From Phaeobacter sp. 22II1-1F12B (lineage in GTDB: Bacteria; Pseudomonadota; Alphaproteobacteria; Rhodobacterales; Rhodobacteraceae), in NCBI RefSeq assembly GCF_002210165.1, contig NZ_AQQP01000002.1, forward strand, positions 62,001-126,000: a stretch of DNA of 64,000 bases. Reading direction: 5' to 3'. Both the position numbers and the translations under genes were made by a program. The notes beneath the pieces are model-generated. The model made no database searches. It worked only from the letters and a program-made list of their open reading frames with translations, and was not told the origin of the DNA. Below are positions 1 to 8,031 of the stretch, piece after piece (the first letter of the stretch is position 1; the number at the start of each line of letters is the position of its first letter).

Positions 1-533
1 AGCCAGATGCGCCGGAACACAGCAAAGGGACGCATGCCATAAGCCTTGGCCGCTTCAAGCTGCCCTTTACCAACGCCAGAAAAGGCACCCCTCATAACTT
101 CGCCTTCGTAACCGGCGTAGGACAGCGTCAGCGCCAGAACCGCATAGGGCCATGCTTGCCGCAGGTAAGGCCAAAGCTCGCTCTGCCGGATCGCCGGAAA
201 CTGCGGAAAAAGCGACCCCAGCCCGTAATACAACAACCAGATCTGCAATAGCAGCGGCGTCCCCCGGATCACGGTACAGAATACGCGCGCCGGTGTCGAA
301 AGATACCAAGGCCCGACAGCCTGCGCCAAACCCAGCGGGATCGCGAGGAGAAAGCCGAGTATTGTCGTGACAACCAGCAGCCAGATGGTCCGCCACAAAC
401 CTTCCAGTGCAAGCGGCGCATATTGCGGCAGCCAATCCCAGCGGAGCGACAAAGCGCACCAGACGACAAAGGCCAAAAACAGCAGGATCAGCAGGATCCG
501 ATGTGGTTTCAGAAGATCGCGCAGCCCGATCAT
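1..533 (-). CDS. Amino-acid ABC importer permease (HisM/OccM-like), partial
   Basis: This is the second inner-membrane permease of a polar amino-acid ABC importer. About 177 residues are visible and the 3' end lies outside the window. Hydrophobic segments start near residues 12 and 50, and the ATPase-contact loop reads GQLEAAKAYGM at about residues 158-168, the EAA motif of HisM-type permeases. The ATG at 531-533 overlaps the TGA of the upstream permease (ATGA), which implies translational coupling. It is the last visible gene of the operon ATPase, binding protein, permease, permease. Substrate specificity cannot be read from the permease; the neighbouring arginine-type enzymes suggest basic amino acids. 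Confidence 0.93.
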   Translation of the reverse strand, partial: MIGLRDLLKPHRILLILLFLAFVVWCALSLRWDWLPQYAPLALEGLWRTIWLLVVTTILGFLLAIPLGLAQAVGPWYLSTPARVFCTVIRGTPLLLQIWLLYYGLGSLFPQFPAIRQSELWPYLRQAWPYAVLALTLSYAGYEGEVMRGAFSGVGKGQLEAAKAYGMRPFAVFRRIW

Positions 534-1282
534 CGCGTGCCTCCCCTGAGAGACGGTTGCCCGCGTCGCGCCCAGCGCTCGATACGACCAAAGATGACCT
601 GCGAAAACAGCGTGACGATAAGGTAAAGCGCGCCTGCCGCGAGGAAAAAGGTGAAATAGGCGCGCGTACTTGCCGCGGCCTGCCGTGTCTCAAGCGTAAG
701 CTCGCTAAATCCAACGATGGCCAGCAGCGCGGTATCCTTTGTCGCGATCAGCCAGAGATTGGCCAGACCCGGCGTCGCAAAGGACATCATCGCCGGAATG
801 GTCACCCGCCGCATGAGCATGAACGGCGGCATGCCAAAGGCGCGTGCGGCCTCGATCTGTCCGGGCGGCACCGCCTGAATGGCACCGCGTAAAACTTCGA
901 TGGAATAAGCGCCCTGAACGACGCCCAGCACCCAGATCCCTGCAACAACACCGGAAATCTCGACGCGGCCATAGCCCATCGCTTCCGAGACCTTGTTGAT
1001 CAGGTCGCTGCCCAGATAATAGAGGATCAGGATCAGAACCAGTTCCGGAACAGCCCGGATCACGGTTGTATATACGGCAAGCAGATCGCGAAGGATCGGC
1101 CCGCCGTAGAGTTTTCCATAGGCCCCGAACAGCCCGATCACCAGCCCCATACCAAAGGCGCCAAAGGCGATCTGCAGGGAATTCAGCAGACCGCGCAGCA
1201 GATTGCCGCCCCAGCCCGGCGGAGACAGCGAAAGCAGCTCCGCACTCTGGGCCAGACCAAGCATGTTCAGGAGATCAGACAC
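530..1282 (-). CDS. Amino-acid ABC importer permease (HisQ/OccQ-like)
   Basis: The 250-residue inner-membrane permease has the usual length for the HisQ/OccQ family. The N-terminal part carries the conserved GLLNSLQIAFGAF-type segment, and the coupling loop GQIEAARAFGM lies near residues 141-151. It pairs with the permease encoded immediately downstream, sharing a 4-base ATGA overlap, to form a heterodimeric channel driven by the ATPase at 2080-2880. The start is only 3 bases after the binding-protein stop, so the genes are cotranscribed. Confidence 0.95.
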   Translation of the reverse strand: MSDLLNMLGLAQSAELLSLSPPGWGGNLLRGLLNSLQIAFGAFGMGLVIGLFGAYGKLYGGPILRDLLAVYTTVIRAVPELVLILILYYLGSDLINKVSEAMGYGRVEISGVVAGIWVLGVVQGAYSIEVLRGAIQAVPPGQIEAARAFGMPPFMLMRRVTIPAMMSFATPGLANLWLIATKDTALLAIVGFSELTLETRQAAASTRAYFTFFLAAGALYLIVTLFSQVIFGRIERWARRGQPSLRGGTR

Positions 1283-1285
1283 GGA

Positions 1286-2059
1286 TCAGCCGCCGTAGAT
1301 GCTCGTGGAGAAGTACTTGGAGGTGATTTCCTCATGCGTACCGTCTTCGAGGATCTTGGCAATGCCCGCGTTCAGCTTTTCACGCAGGTCGTCTTCGCCC
1401 TTGCGCACACCAGCGCCGACGCCCAGACCAAGGATCGACGGATCGTCGGCGACCGCACCCTTGATTTCACAGCACGCACCGGCATCGGATTCGATAAAGG
1501 CAGCCATCGCGATGCTGTCAGCCTGCGTCGCATCGATACGGCCCGAAACCAGATCCTGGTTCGCTTCGTCCTGCGTCTGGTAGATGCGGATTTCAGCGGC
1601 ATCGGTGAAATACTTCTGCGCGTAGTTCTGGTGAATGGTCGATGCCTGAACACCAAGGATCTTTCCCGCCAGCGATTCCGGCGTCGGTTCGATATCCATC
1701 GATTTGTCGGCAACGACGACGGTCGGCGTGTTGTAATACGGGTCCGAGAAATCGATCGTTTTCTGACGCTCTTCGGTGATGGACATCGAGGTCATGATCA
1801 CGTCGATCTGCTTACCGGTCAGCGCGGGAATAATCCCGTCCCAGGCGGTCGGCGTGATTTCGCATTCCAGCTCGGCCGCATCGCAGACAGCATTAATGAT
1901 CTCGATTTCCCAGCCTTCCCATTCACCGGCACTGTTGACCGAGGAAAACGGCGGATAGGGTTCGGCGGCGACGCCTACCTTGATCGGGTCAGCCGCAACG
2001 GCACCGGCGGTCAGCAGGGCCGCAGCCGCAGTCGCGGCGAGGGTTTTCAGGAATGTCAT
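1286..2059 (-). CDS. Periplasmic amino-acid-binding protein of ABC importer
   Basis: This 257-residue protein is a family 3 solute-binding protein (HisJ/OccT/ArtJ type). A Sec signal peptide occupies residues 1-22, with an AVA-like cleavage site before ADPIKVG. The mature start (IKVGVAAEPYPPFSS) and the segment DVIMTSMSITEERQKTIDFSDPYY are typical of the fold. It should deliver a polar, probably cationic, amino acid or a derivative to the two permeases downstream. An aminotransferase and a dimethylarginine hydrolase lie across the divergent promoter, so arginine or methylarginine is the favoured ligand. This is inference. Confidence 0.93.
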   Translation of the reverse strand: MTFLKTLAATAAAALLTAGAVAADPIKVGVAAEPYPPFSSVNSAGEWEGWEIEIINAVCDAAELECEITPTAWDGIIPALTGKQIDVIMTSMSITEERQKTIDFSDPYYNTPTVVVADKSMDIEPTPESLAGKILGVQASTIHQNYAQKYFTDAAEIRIYQTQDEANQDLVSGRIDATQADSIAMAAFIESDAGACCEIKGAVADDPSILGLGVGAGVRKGEDDLREKLNAGIAKILEDGTHEEITSKYFSTSIYGG

Positions 2060-2079
2060 CGGTAGTCTCCCTTAGTTGG

Positions 2080-2880
2080 TTAGTTGATTGACATGAGAAA
2101 TTGTTGAAGCCGTTCGGACTTGGGCGCATCAAAAACTTGGTCAGGCGCACCCTGTTCCTCGATCCGGCCTTGGTAGAGGTAAACCACGTGGTCAGCGACC
2201 TCGCGGGCGAATTTCATCTCGTGCGTGACCAGCAGCATCGTGCGTCCTTCGGCGGCAAGATCGCGGATTACGGTCAGAACTTCGCCGACAAGCTCGGGGT
2301 CGAGAGCGCTTGTGGGTTCGTCGAACAGCATGACATCCGGGTCAACGGCCAGCGCACGGGCAATCGCGGCGCGCTGCTGCTGCCCACCCGACAGATAGGC
2401 CGGATAGACATCGGCCTTGTCGCCCAGCCCGACACGTTTCAGCAGGCTCTGGGCCTTTTCGATGGCCTCGGCGCGAGATTGCTTGAGCACGTGCACCGGC
2501 ACTTCGATAACGTTTTCCAGCAGCGTCCGGTGCGTCCAGAGATTGAAAGACTGGAAAACCATCCCCAGCCGGGTGCGGATACGTTCAAGCTGGCGGCGGT
2601 TCGCCGGCGTGCCGTCTTCGCGCATCGCGATATGCTCGCCGCCGACATAGATCCGGCCGGAAGTCGGTGTTTCGAGGAAATTAATACAGCGCAGCATGGT
2701 GGACTTGCCCGACCCGCTGCCGCCGATGATCGCGACCACGTCACCCTTGCGGGCCGTGAGGTTCACGCCCTTGAGTACTTCCAGCTCTCCGAAAGACTTG
2801 TGCAGATCTTCGATGCGAACTGCTTCCTCATCGCGCCCCGAAGACGCAGAAGCCAGATCGCCCCCTGAAAAAGAATCCAT
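2080..2880 (-). CDS. Amino-acid ABC importer ATPase (HisP/OccP-like)
   Basis: The 266-residue ATPase has Walker A GGSGSGKST (residues 53-61), signature LSGGQQQR and Walker B VMLFDEPTSALD, then the switch His in LLVTHE. It energises the permease pair. I place the start at the ATG at 2878-2880 because AGGGAAAG precedes it. An upstream in-frame ATG at 2934 would add 18 residues that resemble no family member and would invade the divergent promoter. It is the first gene of the minus-strand operon. Confidence 0.94.
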   Translation of the reverse strand: MDSFSGGDLASASSGRDEEAVRIEDLHKSFGELEVLKGVNLTARKGDVVAIIGGSGSGKSTMLRCINFLETPTSGRIYVGGEHIAMREDGTPANRRQLERIRTRLGMVFQSFNLWTHRTLLENVIEVPVHVLKQSRAEAIEKAQSLLKRVGLGDKADVYPAYLSGGQQQRAAIARALAVDPDVMLFDEPTSALDPELVGEVLTVIRDLAAEGRTMLLVTHEMKFAREVADHVVYLYQGRIEEQGAPDQVFDAPKSERLQQFLMSIN

Positions 2881-2966
2881 TCTTTCCCTGTCCGATTTTT
2901 CTTGTAGTAGGCACACACTCCAGTAATTATTCAAGCGTATAATTATTTTCGCCGCGAGCTGCCACC
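2881..2966. promoter_or_regulatory. Divergent promoter region with TAATTATT direct repeats
   Basis: This 86-bp AT-rich gap separates the importer operon from the TetR-type gene. The octamer TAATTATT occurs at 2924-2931 and again at 2940-2947, starting 16 bp apart. A TetR-family protein encoded next to a divergent target usually binds such an intergenic region, so these repeats are candidate operator or promoter elements. No clear ribosome-binding site precedes the TetR-type ATG. Confidence 0.4.
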
Positions 2967-3617
2967 ATGTCTTCCCCTCCCCGCCGAAAATTCAGGCGTG
3001 AACCTGCGTCGCAGCGCAAGGACGACCTGATTGCGGCCACTTTGCAGGTGATTTCCGAATCGGGCGTCAGGGCGGCGACGGTGCGCACGATCGCCGAAAG
3101 GGCCGAAGTCACGCAGGGGCTGATCCGGCACTATTTCTCAAGCAAGGAAGACCTGATCGCCGCGGCCTATGAACATCACATGACGCAGATGACCGATGCG
3201 GTCACGACGGCCGAACATGTCACGGAGGGTACTGCCCGCGACAGGCTGGCAGGTTTCGTCATGGCGTCGCTGTCGCCCCCGGTGGTGAACCCGGGCTGGG
3301 TGGCGCTCTGGTCCGGCTTTCTGAACGAGGCGCTGCATGACGCCGATCTCAACAAGATTCACCAGCGCACCTACCACCACTTCCGCGACCAGCTTGAGGC
3401 ACTGATTGCCGCTGCGCTGCGGGAGGCAGATCTGCCCGCGACCCCGGAACGCCTGCGCCAGCTTGCCATCGCCAGCAACGGGGTAATCGACGGGCTCTGG
3501 CTGGAAGGGGGCGCGCTGCCACAGGAATTCGCGACCGGCGAACTTGCAAAAATTGGACTCGATTCGGTTGCAGCCCTGACAGGGCTGGACCTGCACAGAA
3601 AGGCGACTGACATATGA
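2967..3617 (+). CDS. TetR-family regulator, BetI-like
   Basis: The 216-residue protein has an N-terminal TetR helix-turn-helix at about residues 20-62, with the run RTIAERAEVTQGLIRHYFSS characteristic of BetI-like repressors. A helical ligand-binding domain follows (TetR_C_6 type). It probably represses the divergent importer operon and its own operon in response to the imported compound or a product. Its stop overlaps the ATG of the aminotransferase (ATGA at 3614-3617). Ligand and operator are not known. Confidence 0.9.
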   Translation: MSSPPRRKFRREPASQRKDDLIAATLQVISESGVRAATVRTIAERAEVTQGLIRHYFSSKEDLIAAAYEHHMTQMTDAVTTAEHVTEGTARDRLAGFVMASLSPPVVNPGWVALWSGFLNEALHDADLNKIHQRTYHHFRDQLEALIAAALREADLPATPERLRQLAIASNGVIDGLWLEGGALPQEFATGELAKIGLDSVAALTGLDLHRKATDI

Positions 3618-4801
3618 AATACGCAGCGATTAACGACCGGCTTGCCAATCTTGGCGGTGCGAAATGGGCCATTCACCGGCAGGCCCGCAACCGCGTGACC
3701 AAGGGCGAGGATATCGTCGAACTTTGCATCGGCGAACCGGATGTGCCTGTTGCCGATGACATGATCGAAGAGGCCGTCCGGTCGATGCGTGCGGGTCGCT
3801 ACACCTATTCCAACGGACGCGGCGAACCGGGCCTGACCGCGGCATTGGCCGAACGGTATTCCCGCACGTCTGGACGTAATATCACGCCAGATCAGATGAT
3901 CTGCCTGCCCGGCACCCAGACCGCACTTTACCTCGCGCTGCTCGGGCTGGCGCAGGAGGGCGACGAGGTGCTGGTCGGAGATCCCTATTATGCCACCTAC
4001 GAAGGCGTCATCCGCTCCAGCGGCGCCGACCTGGTGAAAGTACCTTTGCTGGCAGAAAACGGCTTTCGCCTGCAAGCCAGCGATATCGAGGCGCGCATCA
4101 CCCCGCGCTCCCGCGTCATCCTGCTTAACACGCCGCACAACCCGACCGGTGCAATCCTGACCGCCGAGGACATTGCGGCCATCGGCGAAGTTGCCCGCGC
4201 GCATGATCTCTGGATCATCTCGGACGAGGTTTACGAAGATCTTGTCTTTGACGACGCCACCTTCTGCTCGCCCCTCTCGCTTTCGGAACTGGCGGAACGT
4301 GTGGTTGTCGTCTCGTCGATCTCGAAAAGCCACGCCGCGCCCGGTTTCCGCAGTGGCTGGTGCGTCGGATCGCCAGAATACGTGGAAACCCTGCTTCCGC
4401 TTGCCGAAACGATGCTTTTCGGCGGCCAGCCCTTCATTGCCGACATGACCGAACTGGGCATCCGTCAGGGTTCTTCCGTGGCCGAGGGCATGCGCAATCG
4501 CTATGCCTCGCGTGCCCGCACGCTGGCCAGCCGTCTGGCGGACGAAACCGCACTTTGGGCACATCCGCCGCAGGCCGGAATGTTCATCATGGTCAATATC
4601 GCCGCCACCGGCATTCACAGCGATGTCTTCGCCCAGCGCCTGCTGGACGAGGCCGGGCTGGCCGTCATGCCGGGAAGCTCTTTTGGCGACACGGTCCGTG
4701 ACTGGATTCGCATCGCACTGACCGTTGAGGATGAGCGTTTCTACGAAGGCGTCGAAAGGCTGATCGCCTTTGCCCGGCAGTTCGAAACCGTCAGCGCCTG
4801 A
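3614..4801 (+). CDS. PLP aminotransferase, arginine:pyruvate transaminase (AruH)-like
   Basis: This 395-residue fold-type I aminotransferase has the PLP Schiff-base lysine K238 in SSISKSH, N176 in NTPHNPTG, D204 in SDEVY, and a C-terminal substrate-carboxylate arginine in WIRIAL. The stretches ENGFRLQ and ITPRSRVILLNTPHNPTGA resemble my recollection of Pseudomonas AruH, which moves the alpha-amino group of arginine to pyruvate. The gene is coupled to the regulator upstream and is followed by a dimethylarginine hydrolase, which fits arginine-type catabolism. A general aspartate-type transaminase cannot be excluded. Confidence 0.85.
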   Translation: MKYAAINDRLANLGGAKWAIHRQARNRVTKGEDIVELCIGEPDVPVADDMIEEAVRSMRAGRYTYSNGRGEPGLTAALAERYSRTSGRNITPDQMICLPGTQTALYLALLGLAQEGDEVLVGDPYYATYEGVIRSSGADLVKVPLLAENGFRLQASDIEARITPRSRVILLNTPHNPTGAILTAEDIAAIGEVARAHDLWIISDEVYEDLVFDDATFCSPLSLSELAERVVVVSSISKSHAAPGFRSGWCVGSPEYVETLLPLAETMLFGGQPFIADMTELGIRQGSSVAEGMRNRYASRARTLASRLADETALWAHPPQAGMFIMVNIAATGIHSDVFAQRLLDEAGLAVMPGSSFGDTVRDWIRIALTVEDERFYEGVERLIAFARQFETVSA

Positions 4802-4841
4802 CGCCCTTTCCAATCGAAAATCCACCAAGAGTACCCACCGA

Positions 4842-5633
4842 ATGCCAAGCCCCTCGACCGAATTTACCCACGCCATCACCCGCCGCCCTGCTGAAGGCGT
4901 CGTAAACGGGCTGCGCGCCGAAGATACCGGCACGCCCGATCTCGAAAAGATGCTCGCGGCCCATGCGGACTACGTCGCGACCCTGAAATCCACCGGTGCA
5001 ACCGTGATCGAACTCGATGCGCTGGAGGAGTATCCCGATGCGCTGTTTGTCGAGGACACCGCCCTTTGCCTGCCGCAGGGCGCGATCCTGATGCGGCCCG
5101 GCGCGCCGTCGCGCATGGGCGAAGTGTCTGAAATGGCCCCCACCCTGCGCGACCTCTACTCCGAAATCCGCGAGATCAAGGGACCGGGGCACATCGAAGG
5201 CGGCGACATCCTCGTCACCGGACGCGAAGTGCTCGTCGGGCGCTCGGCCCGTACGGATGCCGAAGGCGTTGCCGAACTGCGCGCGATCCTGTCGGATTGG
5301 GGCCACGACTTGCGGGAGGTTTTCACACCCGAAGGCGTGCTGCACTTCAAAACCGACTGCTCCCTGCTCGATGCGGAAACCGTGCTCGCAACCCGGCGGC
5401 TGGCGGACTCCGGTTGCTTTGAAGGCTATCGCGTTATCTACGTGGCCGAAGGCGAAGAAGCCGCCGCCAATGCGATCCGGTTCAACGATCTGGTCATCAT
5501 GCCCGCCGATTTCCCGCGCACGGCGGAAACCGTCCGCAAGGCTGGCTACGAAGTCCGTGAAATTGCCAACAGCGAATGCGCCAAGATCGACGGCGGCATG
5601 TCCTGCCTGTCCCTGCGCTTTACCCCGAGCTAA
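4842..5633 (+). CDS. N(G),N(G)-dimethylarginine dimethylaminohydrolase (DDAH)
   Basis: The 263-residue enzyme of the guanidino-group-modifying superfamily should convert mono- or asymmetric dimethylarginine to citrulline plus methylamine or dimethylamine. Catalytic residues are visible: E119 in HIEGGD, H168 in LHFKTD and nucleophile C255 in GGMSCLSLRF. The start FxxAITRRPA and segment EEYPDALFVEDTA match bacterial DDAH. I take the ATG at 4842; the reading frame is open 24 codons further upstream inside the aminotransferase gene. Its end overlaps the convergent pxpC stop by 4 bases. The product citrulline would need further enzymes not in this window. Confidence 0.9.
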   Translation: MPSPSTEFTHAITRRPAEGVVNGLRAEDTGTPDLEKMLAAHADYVATLKSTGATVIELDALEEYPDALFVEDTALCLPQGAILMRPGAPSRMGEVSEMAPTLRDLYSEIREIKGPGHIEGGDILVTGREVLVGRSARTDAEGVAELRAILSDWGHDLREVFTPEGVLHFKTDCSLLDAETVLATRRLADSGCFEGYRVIYVAEGEEAAANAIRFNDLVIMPADFPRTAETVRKAGYEVREIANSECAKIDGGMSCLSLRFTPS

Positions 5634-6583
5634 CCCGGCAAAAGATCGTTCGGCGCGAGGTTTTCCAGCGCCGAACGCCGCATTTTGGCTGCCTCGCGCA
5701 CCATTGCCTCGGCTTGCTCGACCGTCACGGACCGGAACCTGACGGCCTTGCCCGAAGGCGTTTGTACCAGACGCCCCAGATCAGCGCTGGCAACGGTGGC
5801 AATCTTGGGAAAGCCACCGGTTGTCTGTCGATCCGCCATCAACACGATCAACCGGCCAGACGGCGGCACCTGTATCGACCCCATTAGCGTTCCGTCGGAC
5901 ACGATATCATGGCCACCGGCGGCGTGAATTTCCGGCCCGTCGAGCATCATCGCCATCCGGTCGCGCTGTTGCGAGACCTGAAACGCTTGATTGAAGAGGC
6001 ATGAGAAAGCATCCGCATCGAAGTAATCGTCTTGCGGCCCCGGAACAAGCGAGATCGGCCCGCCCCGCAGTCTCATCGGTTTGACCAGCTTTCTCGGCTC
6101 AGCCCCGGTATCAGGCCCAAGCGGCAAGATATCACCGGTGCGCAAAACCCGCCCGTCAAGCCCGCCGACGCCGCTGCGCAAATGGGTCGCCCTGCTTCCC
6201 ATGACGGGTGGGCAGGTCACGCCCCCGCCTATGGCGATATAGCCCCAGACGCCACTGCGCATCGCTCCGATCTCAAGTTCGCTTCCAGCAGGCGCGCGCC
6301 ACGACGACCAGGGCGTTATCGGCTTGCCATTCAGCGCAACCGGTACGTCGCCCCCCGTAATGGCGATCAGGCATTCATCGGGCAACGACAACCGTCCTCC
6401 GATCAAAGCGAATTCCAGCCCGGCTTCATCGGGCGCATTCCCGACAAGCGCATTCGCGGCCTCAAACGCGTCGCGATCCATCGGCCCCGACCCGGACACG
6501 CCAAAACGCAAGAAACCGCGCCGGCCACCATCCTGCACGGTCATCATCGGGCCCGCGTTCAATATGCGCATGGTCCTGCTCAT
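5630..6583 (-). CDS. pxpC: 5-oxoprolinase subunit C (PxpC/KipA-like, biotin-dependent carboxyltransferase fold)
   Basis: This 317-residue protein is of the KipA/AHS2 family, one of three subunits of the bacterial ATP-dependent 5-oxoprolinase that opens pyroglutamate to glutamate. The N-terminal signature MTVQDGGRRGFLRFGVSGSG and the later VPGPQDDYF and MADRQTTGGFPKIATV segments are typical. Its ATG overlaps the pxpB stop (6580-6583), so the two are coupled, as is usual for PxpB and PxpC. Uncharacterised relatives include urea amidolyase domains, but the presence of PxpA 3.7 kb away supports 5-oxoprolinase. Confidence 0.9.
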   Translation of the reverse strand: MSRTMRILNAGPMMTVQDGGRRGFLRFGVSGSGPMDRDAFEAANALVGNAPDEAGLEFALIGGRLSLPDECLIAITGGDVPVALNGKPITPWSSWRAPAGSELEIGAMRSGVWGYIAIGGGVTCPPVMGSRATHLRSGVGGLDGRVLRTGDILPLGPDTGAEPRKLVKPMRLRGGPISLVPGPQDDYFDADAFSCLFNQAFQVSQQRDRMAMMLDGPEIHAAGGHDIVSDGTLMGSIQVPPSGRLIVLMADRQTTGGFPKIATVASADLGRLVQTPSGKAVRFRSVTVEQAEAMVREAAKMRRSALENLAPNDLLPG

Positions 6584-7317
6584 AAGGCGGTTTCCCTGAT
6601 CACGTCCGGGCTCTCTCCCCGGGACACCCGGTCGCTCAGATCTTCGAACTCCGCCTCATCTATGCGGCGAAACCGGAGGTTGTCGCCCGCGTCCAGCAGG
6701 AACGGGACCGATCGCCGGGGATCAAAGAGCCGAAGCGGCGTCTGGCCGATGAAATGCCACGCGCTCGGTCCGGCAACCGAATTGACGCTGGCCTGTTCGC
6801 CCCCGATCCCGATAGCCCCCGCCGGAACCATCTGGCGGGGCACCGGCTTGCGCGGTGTCGCAAGCCGCATTGGCAAGCCACCGAGATAGGCGAACCCCGG
6901 TGCGAACCCGATCATGTACACACGATAGTCAACCGACATATGCAGCGCGATCAACTCTTCTCGATCCATGCCTTTGGTCTCGGCCAATTCGTCAAGATCG
7001 AGGCAGGCATCGCCACCGTAGTAGACAGGAATTTCGACACGGCGCCCCAGTTCGTCCGAGGGTCTGATCCGGGTCAGACAAGTCCGGATATGGTCGGTCA
7101 TCTCCCGCGCAGAGGTCACAAGCGGATCATAGGCCACCAGCACCGAACGATATGTGGGCAACGCCTCCTGCATTCCTGCGGGTGGCTCGGCATCCAAGGC
7201 CGACGCCAGCGCCAGCGCGACTGTGTTGGCTTGCTCATCCACCTCGCGTGAGAACTCGACACAAAGCGCGCTGTCGCCACAGCTCAGGAACCGGGCATCG
7301 CGCAGCATATCCGACAT
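6580..7317 (-). CDS. pxpB: 5-oxoprolinase subunit B (PxpB/KipI-like)
   Basis: At 245 residues from this start, the protein has normal KipI/AHS1 length: it begins near RFLSCGDSALCVEF and contains the signature FAPGFAYLGGLP and a VPAGAIGIGGEQ loop. It forms the 5-oxoprolinase core with PxpC. The ATG at 7315-7317 has AAGGGGAG about 9 bases upstream. The frame stays open for 67 more codons to an ATG at 7518, an extension I do not recognise. That upstream ATG touches the operator palindrome at 7518-7529, so I prefer the shorter protein. Confidence 0.85.
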   Translation of the reverse strand: MSDMLRDARFLSCGDSALCVEFSREVDEQANTVALALASALDAEPPAGMQEALPTYRSVLVAYDPLVTSAREMTDHIRTCLTRIRPSDELGRRVEIPVYYGGDACLDLDELAETKGMDREELIALHMSVDYRVYMIGFAPGFAYLGGLPMRLATPRKPVPRQMVPAGAIGIGGEQASVNSVAGPSAWHFIGQTPLRLFDPRRSVPFLLDAGDNLRFRRIDEAEFEDLSDRVSRGESPDVIRETAL

Positions 7318-7517
7318 CAAGACCAGCTCCCCTTCACTTTGCCCCATTCGTTCCCAAGTCTCATTCCAGCCTTTCAATGCCCCCGCAAGCGCCACAGGCA
7401 CCGCTGCGGCGACCTTCAGAAAATCGTCTTGAGGTGTCAGCCGCAACCAATGTTTAGGCACTTGGGCAAAGAATTGGCTCTCGGGCATCGGAAAACCTTG
7501 AAACCAGACGGATACCA

Positions 7518-7529
7518 TTGGTATACCAA
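7518..7529. promoter_or_regulatory. Palindromic operator TTGGTATACCAA (site 1)
   Basis: This perfect 12-bp palindrome sits between the divergent pxpB and VOC genes. FCD-subfamily GntR regulators generally bind short palindromes of this kind, and a gntR gene lies at 11222. Near-copies occur at 11157-11168 (two mismatches) and 12070-12081 (one mismatch). Confidence 0.65.
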
Positions 7530-7588
7530 GCTCACAACGATGTCACCCTCGGTGATGTCCTACACCCAGCCCAGCGGCAGGAGACATT

Positions 7589-8002
7589 ATGCCTTCACTG
7601 TTTCACCTCGCCTACCACGTAACAGATCTGGATGCCGCGCGCCGATTTTACGGCGACATTCTGGGATGCACCGAAGGCCGCAGCACCGAGACTTGGGTCG
7701 ATTTCGACTTTTTCGGGCACCAGATTTCCCTGCATCTCGGGGAGCCGTTCAAAACGACCCGCACCGGCAAGGTCGGCGATCACATGGTGATGATGCCCCA
7801 TCTCGGCCTCGTCCTGCCGCTGGATGAATGGAAAGCCGTTGCTGACCGACTGGACTCGGCGGGTATCGAATTCGATATTCCTCCGGTCATCCGTTTTGAG
7901 GGAGAACCCGGCGAGCAACGCACCATGTTCTTTTTCGACCCGTCGGGAAACCCGATTGAAATCAAGGGATTTGCCGATTTCGATTCCGTCTTCGCCAAGT
8001 GA
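7589..8002 (+). CDS. VOC-family (glyoxalase/dioxygenase fold) protein
   Basis: The 137-residue protein has the paired beta-alpha-beta-beta-beta modules of the vicinal oxygen chelate fold. It opens with FHLAYHVTDLDAARRFYGDILGC (a metal-ligand His) and ends with FFFDPSGNPIEIKGF (a Glu ligand). Metal-dependent lyase, isomerase and dioxygenase activities are all found in this family, so the reaction cannot be assigned. AGGAGA lies just before the ATG. It is the first gene of the plus-strand operon VOC, hydroxyacid dehydrogenase, M20 amidase. Confidence 0.85.
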   Translation: MPSLFHLAYHVTDLDAARRFYGDILGCTEGRSTETWVDFDFFGHQISLHLGEPFKTTRTGKVGDHMVMMPHLGLVLPLDEWKAVADRLDSAGIEFDIPPVIRFEGEPGEQRTMFFFDPSGNPIEIKGFADFDSVFAK

Positions 8003-8031
8003 GCTCCCGCTCTGACGTCACGGTAACCCCG

